NCBI RefSeq assembly: GCF_014203015.1
Contig: NZ_JACHIB010000010.1
Location: 98,476 to 162,475 of the forward strand
Length of the DNA stretch: 64,000 bases
Direction of reading: 5' to 3'
Source of the DNA: Castellaniella defragrans
GTDB taxonomy: Bacteria; Pseudomonadota; Gammaproteobacteria; Burkholderiales; Burkholderiaceae_B
Translations under genes and position numbers: made by a program
Part shown: positions 43,487-51,850 of the stretch, piece by piece
Numbering within the stretch: the first letter of the stretch is position 1
Layout of the letters: every line of letters starts with the position of its first letter
The notes under the pieces: generated by a model
Told to the model about the DNA's origin: nothing
The model's database searches: none
The model's input: only the letters and a program-made list of their open reading frames with translations

Positions 43487-44317
43487 ATGTGTCAGTTATT
43501 GGGCATGAATTGCGCCACGCCCACGGACATCACGTTTTCCTTTGCGGGGTTCGCCGCGCGCGGCGGCGGCACCGACCACCACGCCGACGGTTTCGGCATC
43601 GCCTTCTACGAAAACCGGGGGTCGCGCTGCTTCCTGGACAACGCGCCCTGCTGCCGGTCGCCGGTCGCCGAATTGATCAAGCGCTACCCGATTAAGTCGC
43701 GCAACGTCATCGCCCACATCCGCAAGGCCACCCAGGGCGCCCTGGAACTGGAAAACTGCCACCCGTTCGTGCGCGAACTGTGGGGCCGGCACTGGCTGTT
43801 CGCCCACAACGGCGACCTGAAGGACTTCGAGCCCGACCTGCGCGGCGACCACCTGCCGATCGGCCAGACCGACAGCGAACGGGCCTTCTGCACCATGATG
43901 GAAGGGCTGCGCGCCCGTTTCGGCACCCGCGAGCCGGAAGACACGGAACTGTTCGCCGCCGTGGCCGACATGACGGCCGACCTGACGCGCCACGGCGTGT
44001 TCAATTTCCTGATGTCCAACGGCCGCTGCATGCTGGCGCACTGCTCCACGAACCTGTACTACATCGTGCGCGCCTGGCCTTTCCAGGTGGCGCACCTGGT
44101 GGACACCGACATGTCGGTGGACTTTTCCCAGACCAACGCGCGCGGCGACTGCGTCTCGGTCATCACGACCAAGCCGCTGACCGACAACGAGACCTGGACC
44201 GCCTTCCAGCCGGGCGAGCTGGTGATGTTCGTCGACGGCCGGCCCCAGTCCGGCCGGACCATCGAGATCCCCGAGGACGTCCGGCGCAGCAACCAGGCCA
44301 ACCTGGCCTGCGTCTGA
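43487..44317 (+). CDS. Class II glutamine amidotransferase (YafJ-like)
   Basis: Putative glutaminase-type enzyme of 276 residues whose catalytic Cys2 follows the initiator Met in MCQLLGMNC; this fixes the start at 43487. Further Ntn-fold motifs: HHADGFGIAFYE, VIAHIRKATQG and FAHNGDL. No synthase domain is attached, so the ammonia acceptor is unknown; YafJ-family proteins are related to gamma-glutamyl-hercynylcysteine hydrolases as well. The next gene starts 10 bp downstream and is probably co-transcribed. Confidence 0.9.
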   Translation: MCQLLGMNCATPTDITFSFAGFAARGGGTDHHADGFGIAFYENRGSRCFLDNAPCCRSPVAELIKRYPIKSRNVIAHIRKATQGALELENCHPFVRELWGRHWLFAHNGDLKDFEPDLRGDHLPIGQTDSERAFCTMMEGLRARFGTREPEDTELFAAVADMTADLTRHGVFNFLMSNGRCMLAHCSTNLYYIVRAWPFQVAHLVDTDMSVDFSQTNARGDCVSVITTKPLTDNETWTAFQPGELVMFVDGRPQSGRTIEIPEDVRRSNQANLACV

Positions 44318-44327
44318 GGACGGCCCC

Positions 44328-44552
44328 ATGAGCTTGCCGGACGGCCCCGCCGACGATCCCCGCCCCGAGGAACCCGTCGAGCCCGACCTCAACGAATGCT
44401 GCGGCAACGGCTGCACGCCCTGCGTGTTCGACACCTACGCCGAGGAAAGGCGCGCCTGGCAGCAGGCAGTGAAAGACTGGGAAGCGCGCCAGAGCGCGCG
44501 TGCCGGCACGGCGCCGGAAACCCGAACCGGAAGCCTGAGCCCGAAACCTTGA
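44328..44552 (+). CDS. Oxidoreductase-like domain small protein
   Basis: 74 residues dominated by the oxidoreductase-like N-terminal domain (PF09791 type): NECCGNGCTPCVFDTYAEE, with four closely spaced Cys likely to bind metal or form disulfides. The N-terminus is acidic and Pro-rich and the C-terminus is disordered. It lies 10 bp after the amidotransferase gene. No function is established for this family in bacteria. Confidence 0.8.
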   Translation: MSLPDGPADDPRPEEPVEPDLNECCGNGCTPCVFDTYAEERRAWQQAVKDWEARQSARAGTAPETRTGSLSPKP

Positions 44553-44743
44553 ACCGGATCCGTGGCGGGGCCCGGCGCGCCGGCCGCGCGTCCGGCACCC
44601 AGCGCCCGCATCGATGCCCGGCGGCCCGGCATTTTTCCGTCCGCCCTGCCGACAACCTTGCTGGGCATAGGGTTCCCGGGGGTTTTCCCGCGGCGCGTTC
44701 CTATAATCGGAAGCTCGACCCATCTCTCCAGGAATGACGCACC

Positions 44744-45004
44744 GTGGCTTCCGACGCTATCCCCATGTTCGCAGAAAACACCTACCCCCTCGATGCGCGC
44801 GGCATCGCCAAGCGCTTCCGGCATGCCGCCATCTTCGGCGCGCTGTCGGCGCTGCAGCCGGGGGAAACCATGCGCTTCTGCAACGACCACGATCCCCTGC
44901 CGCTGCTGCAGCAGCTGAAAAACCACTTCGGCGAAAACATCCAGTTCGAGTACCTGGCCCGCAATCCCGGCGAAATCGTCATCGATTTTCACATCGTGCC
45001 CTGA
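44744..45004 (+). CDS. DUF2249 domain protein
   Basis: 86 residues from GTG at 44744, or 79 from ATG at 44765. Contains the DUF2249 pattern LDARGIAKRFRHAAIFGAL, FCNDHDPLPLLQQL and FEYLARNPGEIVIDF, a SirA/TusA-like small fold often near respiratory or nitrogen-oxide genes. GGAATGA upstream fits the GTG start. A TATAAT -10 element lies at 44702-44707. Closed by a terminator at 45059-45083. Confidence 0.85.
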   Translation: MASDAIPMFAENTYPLDARGIAKRFRHAAIFGALSALQPGETMRFCNDHDPLPLLQQLKNHFGENIQFEYLARNPGEIVIDFHIVP

Positions 45005-45058
45005 GCACGCCGGCCGCGTCCCGGGCATCCGGTGCGCAGGCCACAAACGCCAGGCCGC

Positions 45059-45083
45059 AGGCCGCCTCGAAGGGCGGCCTTTT
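45059..45083 (+). terminator. Intrinsic terminator after the DUF2249 gene
   Basis: AGGCCGCC (45059-45066) and GGCGGCCT (45073-45080) form a perfect stem around TCGAAG, followed by TTT. Confidence 0.75.
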
Positions 45084-45103
45084 CCATGCCTGCGCGCCGC
45101 CCG

Positions 45104-45151
45104 GCATGAAACGCCACGATGCGCCCCGCATGAAACGTCGCAATGCGCCCG
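45104..45151. repeat. 24-bp imperfect tandem repeat
   Basis: Two copies of a 24-mer starting GCATGAAACG and ending ATGCGCCC (45104-45127 and 45128-45151) with a few substitutions, and a further partial start at 45152. Lies between two terminators in non-coding DNA. Confidence 0.65.
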
Positions 45152-45172
45152 GCATCCGGCATGAGGCGCCGC

Positions 45173-45200
45173 AAAAAAGCCACCCGCGAGGGGTGGCTTT
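45173..45200 (-). terminator. Intrinsic terminator of the leftward hypothetical gene
   Basis: Read leftward: AAAGCCACCC, a CTCGC loop, GGGTGGCTTT and a six-T run (45178-45173). A textbook intrinsic terminator 20 bp after the stop at 45220. Confidence 0.88.
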
Positions 45201-45219
45201 CGTCATTCCGCGGGCCCGG

Positions 45220-45903
45220 TCACGGCCGGCGCAGCCCCTGCAGCAACTGGCCCAGTTCCGGCGGCAGTTGCGCCGGCTGCGCCGGCAGCTCCAGGCTGCC
45301 CGGCGCGGGCGCCGTGGCGGCCAGCCGCTGCACGCGGAACTGGTTTTCGTAGGCCAGCAGGCCCAGGTTGCGGGCTTCCAGCGCATCCAGCACCTGCCGC
45401 GCGCCGTCGGGCAACTGCCCGGCGGAGGTCTGCAGCAGGACGGCCATCCGCCCCAGGGCGCGGGTCAATTCCCGCACCTCGGGCTGGCCGCCCAGGACGC
45501 CCTGCCCGGAACGCGCGCGCCCCTGCTCGTCGCGGTAGGACACGGCGTAGACGGCGCCCACCCGGCCGGCCACCGTCTTGCGCGCGCCGGTCGGCTCGAT
45601 CCGGCTCAGCGTGCGGATCATGTCGGGCGCCACCTGCAGGGCACGGGCCCCGAGCAGCCGGGCCGCGGCGTCGCCTTCCATGACCAGCGGCCGGCCGCCC
45701 GCCTGCAGGACGGAATACAGCTTGCCGCCGCGCATCAGCAGATAGCCCTGGTCCACGCCCGAGACATCGACCCGCGCGTCCGTCCCGTCGAAGGACACCG
45801 TCAGGGTCCGGTCGCCCGCCTGCACGGTCGCCACCCCCGCCGCCAGGACGCCGGCCGGGACGATCCCCGTCCAGGCCGCCAGCAGCCATCCGAACCAGCG
45901 CAT
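45220..45903 (-). CDS. Hypothetical secreted protein
   Basis: I do not recognise a family. From ATG at 45903 it has 227 residues: an N-terminal signal peptide (MRWFGWLLAAW, hydrophobic, cleavage probably near VLAAG), then a mixed domain with two basic patches and a Pro/Leu-rich C-terminus. DQGYLLMRGGKLYSV and YRDEQGRARSGQ suggest a beta-rich periplasmic domain, possibly DUF4412-like. An in-frame ATG at 45939 would add 12 hydrophilic residues before the signal and is less likely. It has its own terminator and stands alone. Confidence 0.65.
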   Translation of the reverse strand: MRWFGWLLAAWTGIVPAGVLAAGVATVQAGDRTLTVSFDGTDARVDVSGVDQGYLLMRGGKLYSVLQAGGRPLVMEGDAAARLLGARALQVAPDMIRTLSRIEPTGARKTVAGRVGAVYAVSYRDEQGRARSGQGVLGGQPEVRELTRALGRMAVLLQTSAGQLPDGARQVLDALEARNLGLLAYENQFRVQRLAATAPAPGSLELPAQPAQLPPELGQLLQGLRRP

Positions 45904-46137
45904 TTCCGTTCCTCCATCGAATCCATGCCCATGCGTCACACGATAGCGGGTTTGCCCACGCCCGAACAGGCGCGGAACGGGCGCATGTGTGTCAGGATCT
46001 TGCCCGGTCCGGGCGCGGCGAGCCCGGCCGGAGAGCCCGCACGGAAGTCCGGCTTACAATGACGCCCGATATTCATCGCATACCTCCGGATGCGCGCCCG
46101 GGCGGCAGCCGCCGCCACCGGCCGCCGGATACCCGAC

Positions 46138-46839
46138 ATGACCCAGGCGAAATCCGCGAAGAGCGCCAAGGCGCAGCTGTTTGAAGACCTCAAGCACCAG
46201 ATCCTGACGATGGAGCTGGGCCCGGACGAGGATCTGGACGAAGTCGCGCTCTGCGAACGCTACGGCCTGTCGCGCACCCCCGTGCGCGAGGTCTTCCGCC
46301 GCCTGAGCGGCGAAGGCTACGTGGACATCCGCGAGAACCGCGGCGCGCGCGTCTCGCCGATGAACCATTCGACGCTGCGGCACTTCTTCCTGGTGGCGCC
46401 GATGATCTACGCGGCGGTGGGCCGATTGGCGGCGCGCCATTTCACCGCCCGCCAGCTGGCCGAGCTGAAGGAGACGCAGGCGCAGCTGCGCCAGGCGGCC
46501 CAGGCTGGCGACATCCAGGCGATGGTCCTGAAGAACAACCGCTTTCACGAGATCATGGGCGAGATGTCCGGCAACGTGTACCTGCAGACCAGCCTGAACC
46601 GCCTGCTGATCGATCACGCGCGCATCGGCCGCACCTTCTACCAGCCGCACGACGAGGACACGGCTCGGCGCCGCCAGGCGTCCATCGACCATCACGACCA
46701 GTTCATCGACGCGCTCGTCGCGCGCGACGAGGACGCCATCGCGCGGCTGTCCTACGAGCACATGGAACTCTCGCGCGAGCACATGGAACTGTTCATCATG
46801 CCGCCGGGCCTGAAGCCGGAACCGCCGCAGTCGCTCTGA
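46138..46839 (+). CDS. GntR family (FCD-type) transcriptional regulator, copy 1
   Basis: 233 residues: winged helix with LGPDEDLDEVALCERYGLSR and VREVFRRLSGEGYV, then an all-helical FCD ligand-binding domain with NNRFHEIMGEMSGN and DHHDQFIDALVARDEDA, carrying the His/Asp set that usually binds metal. It is clearly paralogous to the regulator at 47179. ATG at 46138 is chosen by alignment with that paralogue; 46090 is an in-frame alternative. A TACAAT -10 element lies at 46055-46060. Presumably senses a carboxylate linked to the downstream operon. Confidence 0.88.
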   Translation: MTQAKSAKSAKAQLFEDLKHQILTMELGPDEDLDEVALCERYGLSRTPVREVFRRLSGEGYVDIRENRGARVSPMNHSTLRHFFLVAPMIYAAVGRLAARHFTARQLAELKETQAQLRQAAQAGDIQAMVLKNNRFHEIMGEMSGNVYLQTSLNRLLIDHARIGRTFYQPHDEDTARRRQASIDHHDQFIDALVARDEDAIARLSYEHMELSREHMELFIMPPGLKPEPPQSL

Positions 46840-47178
46840 TCCTCCCGGCCCGGGTCGTCTCCCGCATCGGGCCGTCCCCCGCCGCACCCCCGTGCGGCCC
46901 CCGCGCTCGCCGCGTCTTCGGTCCGTCCGGCCTGATCCGCTTCCCGCATCGGGCCATCCCCTCCGTCCTTCCCGGCCCCGCGCTCGCCGCATCTCCGGCT
47001 CGCCCGGCTTGGCTACGGCTTCCGTCTCCGGCCGTCCCTCTCCGCCCTTCCCTTGCCGCATCCATCGAGGTCCGCGGCCGCGCGCCCGCACACCTCAAAA
47101 AATGTATTTGACCAGAATTCTTTTTTAACTATAATAAAATACAAATTGAATACACAATAAATACGAACGAGACAAGCC
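46840..47178. promoter_or_regulatory. Non-coding region with degenerate 80-bp repeats and AT-rich promoter
   Basis: 46861-47060 holds about three degenerate copies of an 80-bp unit marked by CCCGCATCGGGCC (46861, 46943) and CCGCGCTCGC (46901, 46978). The last 80 bp are abruptly AT-rich and contain TGTATTT (47103-47109) and AAATACA (47137-47143) as inverted arms, plus ATTG-AATACA-CAAT (47145-47158), which resembles FCD-type GntR operators. No gene seen. Confidence 0.55.
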
Positions 47179-47928
47179 ATGGAGAATTCCCGTTCCCGGG
47201 AGCCCGGATCCGCGGCGACGCCAGGCAAGGGCAATCGCAAAGCCAGGCTCTACGAAGACCTCAAGCACCAGATCCTCACGCTGCAGCTGGGTCCCGACGA
47301 AGACCTGGACGAGCTCGATCTGTGCCGCCGCTACGGCCTGTCGCGCACCCCCGTGCGCGAGGTCTTCCGCCGCCTGAGCGGCGAGGGCTACGCCTACATC
47401 CGCGAAAACGCCGGCGCGCGCGTCGCGCCCATGAACCACGCCACGCTGCGGCATTTCTTCCTGGCCGCCCCGATGATCTACGCCGCGACCGGCCGCCTGG
47501 CGGCGCGCCATTTCAGGCCGGCCCAGCTCGCCCTGCTGCGGGACACGCAGGAGCAGTTCCGCCAGGCCGGGGAATCGGGCGACATGGCCGCCCTGGTCCT
47601 GAAGAACAACCGCTTCCACGAAATCATGGGCGAGATGTCGGGGAACATCTATCTGCAGGCCAGCCTGAACCGCCTGCTGGTGGACCACGCCCGCATCGGC
47701 CATACGTTCTACCTGTCGCACGACGGAGACATGGCCGAACGCCAGCGGCTGGCCGCCGGGCACCACGATCAGTTCATCGACGCCCTCGCGGCGCACGACG
47801 AGGACGCCATCGTCCGCATCACCTTCGAGCACTGGGAACTGTCGCGCCAGAACATGGAAATGTTCATCACGCCCGCCGGGCTCGATCCGCATCTGCCGCA
47901 CGAACGTGCGGAAACCCTGTCGACCTAG
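47179..47928 (+). CDS. GntR family (FCD-type) transcriptional regulator, copy 2, leading the catabolic operon
   Basis: 249 residues, same architecture and most of the same residues as copy 1 (shared LSRTPVREVFRRLSGEGY and NNRFHEIMGEMSGN). The divergence is concentrated in the N-terminal tail and parts of the FCD domain. ATG at 47179 follows a weak purine-rich site. The DapA-like gene begins 10 bp after its stop, so it is the first gene of that operon and very probably autoregulates it through the AT-rich region upstream. Confidence 0.9.
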   Translation: MENSRSREPGSAATPGKGNRKARLYEDLKHQILTLQLGPDEDLDELDLCRRYGLSRTPVREVFRRLSGEGYAYIRENAGARVAPMNHATLRHFFLAAPMIYAATGRLAARHFRPAQLALLRDTQEQFRQAGESGDMAALVLKNNRFHEIMGEMSGNIYLQASLNRLLVDHARIGHTFYLSHDGDMAERQRLAAGHHDQFIDALAAHDEDAIVRITFEHWELSRQNMEMFITPAGLDPHLPHERAETLST

Positions 47929-47938
47929 GAGCAAGCGC

Positions 47939-48847
47939 ATGTTTGAAGGCATCTACACCCCCGCCATCACCCCCCACGAGGCCGACGGCCGGATCGACAA
48001 GGCGGCGTTCGCCGAACTGCTCGAATCCCTGATCGAGGCCGGCGTGCACGGCATCGTCGTCGCCGGCTCCACCGGCGAGTACTACGCGCAGACGGGCCGG
48101 GAGCGGATCGACCTGGCCACCTACGCCAAGGAAGTCATCGGCACCCGCGTGCCGCTGGTGGTCGGCACGGGCGCCACGCGCACCGAGGAATCCATCGAAT
48201 ACGCCCAGGCCGCCCGCGCCCTGGGCGCGGACGCGATCCTGGTGGGCTCGCCGCCCTACGCCCTGCCCCTGGAAGCGGAAAATGCCGACCATGCGCTGGC
48301 GATCGACCGGGCCGCGGGCCTGCCCATCATGCTCTACAACTACCCGGGCCGCATGGGCGTGCACATGGGCCTCGACTACCTGAACCGCGTCACGCGCTCG
48401 AAGAACGTCGTGGCGATCAAGGAAAGCTCGGGCGACATCAACCGCGTCCACCTGCTGGCCGGGGAATTCCCGCAGATCGAGATGTCCTGCGGCTGGGACG
48501 ACCAGGCGCTGGAATTCTTCGCCTGGGGCGCGCGCAGCTGGGTCTGCGCCGGCTCCAACTTCCTGGCGCGCGAGCACCTGGCCCTGTACCGGGCCTGCGT
48601 GCTGGACAACGACTTCGCCAGGGGCCGCAGGATCATGGGGGCCATGATGCCCTTCATGAACTTCCTGGACGCGGGCAAGTTCGTGCAGTCGATCAAGTAC
48701 GGCTGCGAACTGAACGGGCTGGCGGCCGGCCCGGCGCGCGCGCCGCTGCAGCCCCTGGACGAAGCGGAAAAGGCCCGCTTCCAGGCCATCGTCGCCGAAC
48801 TCCGGCGCGAGATCGCCGCCATCGTCGCGGGAGCCGGCCATGCCTGA
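47939..48847 (+). CDS. Dihydrodipicolinate synthase family aldolase/dehydratase
   Basis: 302-residue TIM barrel of the DapA/N-acetylneuraminate lyase family. The GSTGEYYAQT loop, YNYPGRMGVHM with the active-site Tyr, and Schiff-base Lys in VVAIKESSGD are present. Biosynthetic DapA is unlikely because the gene sits in a catabolic operon and departs from DapA at the lysine-binding site; a dehydratase or deaminase acting on a keto acid (as in hydroxyproline or sugar acid breakdown) fits better. AGGAGC at 47928-47933 supports the ATG. Overlaps the aldehyde dehydrogenase gene by 8 bp. Confidence 0.88.
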   Translation: MFEGIYTPAITPHEADGRIDKAAFAELLESLIEAGVHGIVVAGSTGEYYAQTGRERIDLATYAKEVIGTRVPLVVGTGATRTEESIEYAQAARALGADAILVGSPPYALPLEAENADHALAIDRAAGLPIMLYNYPGRMGVHMGLDYLNRVTRSKNVVAIKESSGDINRVHLLAGEFPQIEMSCGWDDQALEFFAWGARSWVCAGSNFLAREHLALYRACVLDNDFARGRRIMGAMMPFMNFLDAGKFVQSIKYGCELNGLAAGPARAPLQPLDEAEKARFQAIVAELRREIAAIVAGAGHA

Positions 48848-50351
48848 TGCGCTGACCGCCGCCGAATACGCGCGGCTCGCCGGGACGCTGGATTTTCCCC
48901 GCGAGGCCTACATCGACGGCCGCTACCGGCCCGCGGTCTGCGGCCGCACCTTTCCCACGGTCAATCCGGCGACCGGCGCGGTCCTCGCCCACCTGGCGGC
49001 CTGCGACGCCGCCGACGTGGACCTGGCCGCCGCCGCGGCCCGGGAAGCCTTCGAGGACGGCCGCTGGCGCCTGCGCGCGCCGGCCGAGCGCAAGGCCGTC
49101 CTGCTGGCGCTGGCCGACCTGATGGAAGCGCACTGGCACGAGCTGGCCGTCCTGGAAAGCCTGGACAGCGGCAAGCCGGTGGGCGAATGCCATGCCGTGG
49201 ATCTGCCCGAAACCCTGCGCACGATCCGCTGGCACGCCGAGCTGATCGACAAGATCTACGACCACACGGCGCCGGTGGGCGCGGACGCCCTGGCCCTCGT
49301 CGCGCGCGAGCCCATCGGCGTGGTCGGCCTGGTCCTGCCGTGGAATTTCCCCCTGCTGATGCTGGCCTGGAAGATCGGTCCCGCCCTCGCGGCCGGCTGC
49401 TCGGTCATCGTCAAGCCGGCGGAGCAGACCTCCATGACCACCCTGCGCGTGGCGGAACTCGCCAGCCGGGCGGGCATCCCGCCCGGCGTCTTCAACGTCG
49501 TGACCGGCAGCGGCCAGGACGCGGGCGCGCCCATCGGCCTGCATCCGGACATCGCCATGGTCAGCTTCACCGGCTCGACCGCCACCGGCCGCCGCTTCCT
49601 GCGCTACGCCGCCGATTCCAACCTCAAGCGCGTCGTGCTGGAATGCGGCGGCAAGAACCCCGCCGTCGTGCTCGCCGACACCGAGGACCTGGACCGCGTC
49701 GCGGAACACGTCGTCAACGGCGCGTTCTGGAACATGGGCGAGAACTGCTCGGCCACCTCGCGCCTGATCGTCCATGCGTCCATCAAGGACGAACTGCTGC
49801 GGCGCGTCCTGCGCGCCATGCGCGAATGGAAGATGGGCGATCCGCTGGACCCCGCGAACCGCATGGGCGCCCTGGTCAGCCCGGCGCACTTCGAGAAGGT
49901 GCAGTCGTTCCTGGCGCGGGCCCGGGCGGAGTCGCTGGCGGTGGCGGCGGGCGGGGCCGCGCACGGCGGCATCTACATCGAGCCCACCGTGATCGTCGAC
50001 GTCGGCCGCGACAGCCCCCTGTTCCGCGAGGAAATCTTCGGGCCGGTCCTGGCCGTGACGACCTTCGACACGATCGAGGAGGCCATCGCCCTGGCCAACG
50101 ACACGCACTACGGCCTGGCGGCCTCCGTCCATACCGGCAGCCTGCGCCACGCCATCCGGCTGGCGCGCGCCATCCGCGCCGGCATCGTGACGGTGAACTG
50201 CTTCGGCGAAGGGGACGTCACCACGCCCTTCGGCGGCCACAAGGAATCCGGCTTCGGCGGCCGCGACAAGTCGATCTGGGCGCACGACCAGTACACCGAG
50301 CTGAAGACCATCTGGATCGACACCTCGGCGCCCGCGGAGGCCGCGCGATGA
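48840..50351 (+). CDS. NAD(P)-dependent aldehyde dehydrogenase (PuuC-like)
   Basis: 503-residue ALDH with catalytic Cys in FWNMGENCSATSR, general base Glu in LECGGKNP, the cofactor motif FTGSTATGRRF and the PWNFPLLM segment. The GENCSAxSRL context resembles gamma-glutamyl-aminobutyraldehyde and related amino-aldehyde dehydrogenases. ATG overlaps the DapA-like gene end by 8 bp, and its own stop overlaps the next start as ATGA, so the three enzymes are translationally coupled. Probably oxidises the aldehyde made by the following oxidase. Confidence 0.93.
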   Translation: MPDALTAAEYARLAGTLDFPREAYIDGRYRPAVCGRTFPTVNPATGAVLAHLAACDAADVDLAAAAAREAFEDGRWRLRAPAERKAVLLALADLMEAHWHELAVLESLDSGKPVGECHAVDLPETLRTIRWHAELIDKIYDHTAPVGADALALVAREPIGVVGLVLPWNFPLLMLAWKIGPALAAGCSVIVKPAEQTSMTTLRVAELASRAGIPPGVFNVVTGSGQDAGAPIGLHPDIAMVSFTGSTATGRRFLRYAADSNLKRVVLECGGKNPAVVLADTEDLDRVAEHVVNGAFWNMGENCSATSRLIVHASIKDELLRRVLRAMREWKMGDPLDPANRMGALVSPAHFEKVQSFLARARAESLAVAAGGAAHGGIYIEPTVIVDVGRDSPLFREEIFGPVLAVTTFDTIEEAIALANDTHYGLAASVHTGSLRHAIRLARAIRAGIVTVNCFGEGDVTTPFGGHKESGFGGRDKSIWAHDQYTELKTIWIDTSAPAEAAR

Positions 50352-51676
50352 GCGCCCGCACCATCCGCCGCCAGCCGGTCGAGACCGGCGTCTCGGGCTG
50401 GGAGGCCCTGGCGCCCCGACGGTTCCCGGCGCGCGCCCTGGAGGGCGGCCAGTCGGCCGACTGGCTGATCGTCGGCGCCGGCTTCGGCGGCCTGTCGGCG
50501 GCGCGGCGGCTGCGCCAGCTGCGCCCCCAGGACAGGATCGTCGTGCTCGACGCGCAGGAGGTCGCCATCGGCGCGGCCGGGCGCAATTCCGGCTTCATGA
50601 TCGACGTGCCCCACAACCTGACGTCGGGCAATTATTCCGTCGGCGGCGCGGCCTCCAGCCTGCTGGAAATCAGCCAGAACCGCATGGCCATCGCCTTCGC
50701 CGCCGGGATCGCGGAAGAATACGGCATGCCCGCCACGACCTTCGATCCCTCGGGCAAGATCAACGCCGCCGCCACGGAGCGGGGGCTGAGGCTGAACCGC
50801 GATTTCGCCCGCTCGCTGCGGCAGATCGGCGAGCCCAGCGAAACCCTGGACGCCGCGCAGATGCGCGAGATCACCGGCTCCGACTACTACCTGGGGGGCG
50901 TGCGCACGCCGGGCGCGGTGATGATCCAGCCGGCCGACTACATCCGCCGCCTGGCCGCGGGCCTGGCGGGCGAAGTGGACCTGTTCGAGAACTCGCCCGT
51001 GCTCTCGCTCGGCCGCAAGGGCGCGGTCTGGGAAGCAGTCTCGACGCGGGGCAGCGTGCAGGCGCCGCGGGTCATCCTGGCCGTCAACGGCCACGTCGAG
51101 AGCTTCGGGCATTTCCGCCGCCGCCTGATCCACGTCTACACCTACGCCTCCATGACGGCCGCATTCCCGGGCGGCGCCGGCGCCGAGCGCTGGGCCCTGC
51201 TGCCCGCCGACCCCATGGGCGCCACGCTGCGCAAGATCAGCCACGGCGGGCAATCGCGCATCGTGGTGCGGACGCACTTCACCTACAACCCGGACATCCG
51301 GGTCTCCGAACGGCAGGTGGCGCGGATCGCCGCCCAGGAACGGCGCTCCTTCGACGAGCGCTTTCCCGCGCTGAAGGGCGTCCCGATGGAATTCAGCTGG
51401 GCGGGGGCGCTGTGCCTGAGCACGAACCACGTGCCCGCCTTCGGGGAAATCGAGCCCGGGCTCTATTCCGCCTGCTGCGAGAACGGCCTGGGCACGGTCA
51501 AGAGCACCCTGGCCGGGATGATGGCCGCGGAGCTGGCCACCGGCACCGACAGCGAATCCCTGCGGCAATTCCGGCGGCAGCCGCCCCCGGCGCGCCTGCC
51601 GCCCGAACCCATCGCCTGGCTGGGCATCCATTCCGTCATCCGATGGCATCAATTGCGCGCCGGCCGGGAGGGCTGA
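50348..51676 (+). CDS. FAD-dependent amine/amino acid oxidoreductase (PuuB/DadA-like)
   Basis: 442 residues: FAD fold with LIVGAGFGGLSAARRL and the GRNSGFMIDVPH segment, a substrate cap domain, and C-terminal SCCENGLGTVKST closing the FAD site. It resembles gamma-glutamylputrescine oxidase and other secondary-amine oxidases that release an aldehyde, matching the adjacent ALDH. The substrate is likely an N-alkylated or cyclic amino compound imported by the ProX-type system 175 bp downstream; that link is inference. Confidence 0.9.
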   Translation: MSARTIRRQPVETGVSGWEALAPRRFPARALEGGQSADWLIVGAGFGGLSAARRLRQLRPQDRIVVLDAQEVAIGAAGRNSGFMIDVPHNLTSGNYSVGGAASSLLEISQNRMAIAFAAGIAEEYGMPATTFDPSGKINAAATERGLRLNRDFARSLRQIGEPSETLDAAQMREITGSDYYLGGVRTPGAVMIQPADYIRRLAAGLAGEVDLFENSPVLSLGRKGAVWEAVSTRGSVQAPRVILAVNGHVESFGHFRRRLIHVYTYASMTAAFPGGAGAERWALLPADPMGATLRKISHGGQSRIVVRTHFTYNPDIRVSERQVARIAAQERRSFDERFPALKGVPMEFSWAGALCLSTNHVPAFGEIEPGLYSACCENGLGTVKSTLAGMMAAELATGTDSESLRQFRRQPPPARLPPEPIAWLGIHSVIRWHQLRAGREG

Positions 51677-51715
51677 ACTCCCGGCGACGCACACCGGGGC
51701 GGCCTGCGCCCCGGA

Positions 51716-51822
51716 TACCGCGGCAAGCCGAGGCAAACCGCAGCAATCGCAGGACACCGCGGCAAGCCGAAGCAAACCGCGGCAAGTCGCAGCAAACCGC
51801 AGCCAACCGCAGCAAACCGACC
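51716..51822. repeat. Short degenerate tandem repeat upstream of proX
   Basis: About ten copies of a 10-11-base unit near GCAGCAAACC / GCGGCAAGCC in the 174-bp gap between the oxidase and proX. Purine-rich and lacking dyad symmetry. It could be a protein-binding array, an mRNA spacer or slippage product; nothing decides. Confidence 0.75.
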
Positions 51823-51850
51823 CTACCATAATGAAACCAGGAGACACGAC

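Noticed and set aside
47939..48847. Assignment as biosynthetic dapA
   Set aside because: It sits inside a GntR-led catabolic operon and is coupled to an aldehyde dehydrogenase and oxidase; only family-level naming is justified.
51716..51822. Possible CRISPR array
   Set aside because: Units are only about 10-11 bp, adjoining, without spacers or dyad symmetry, and no cas genes are present.
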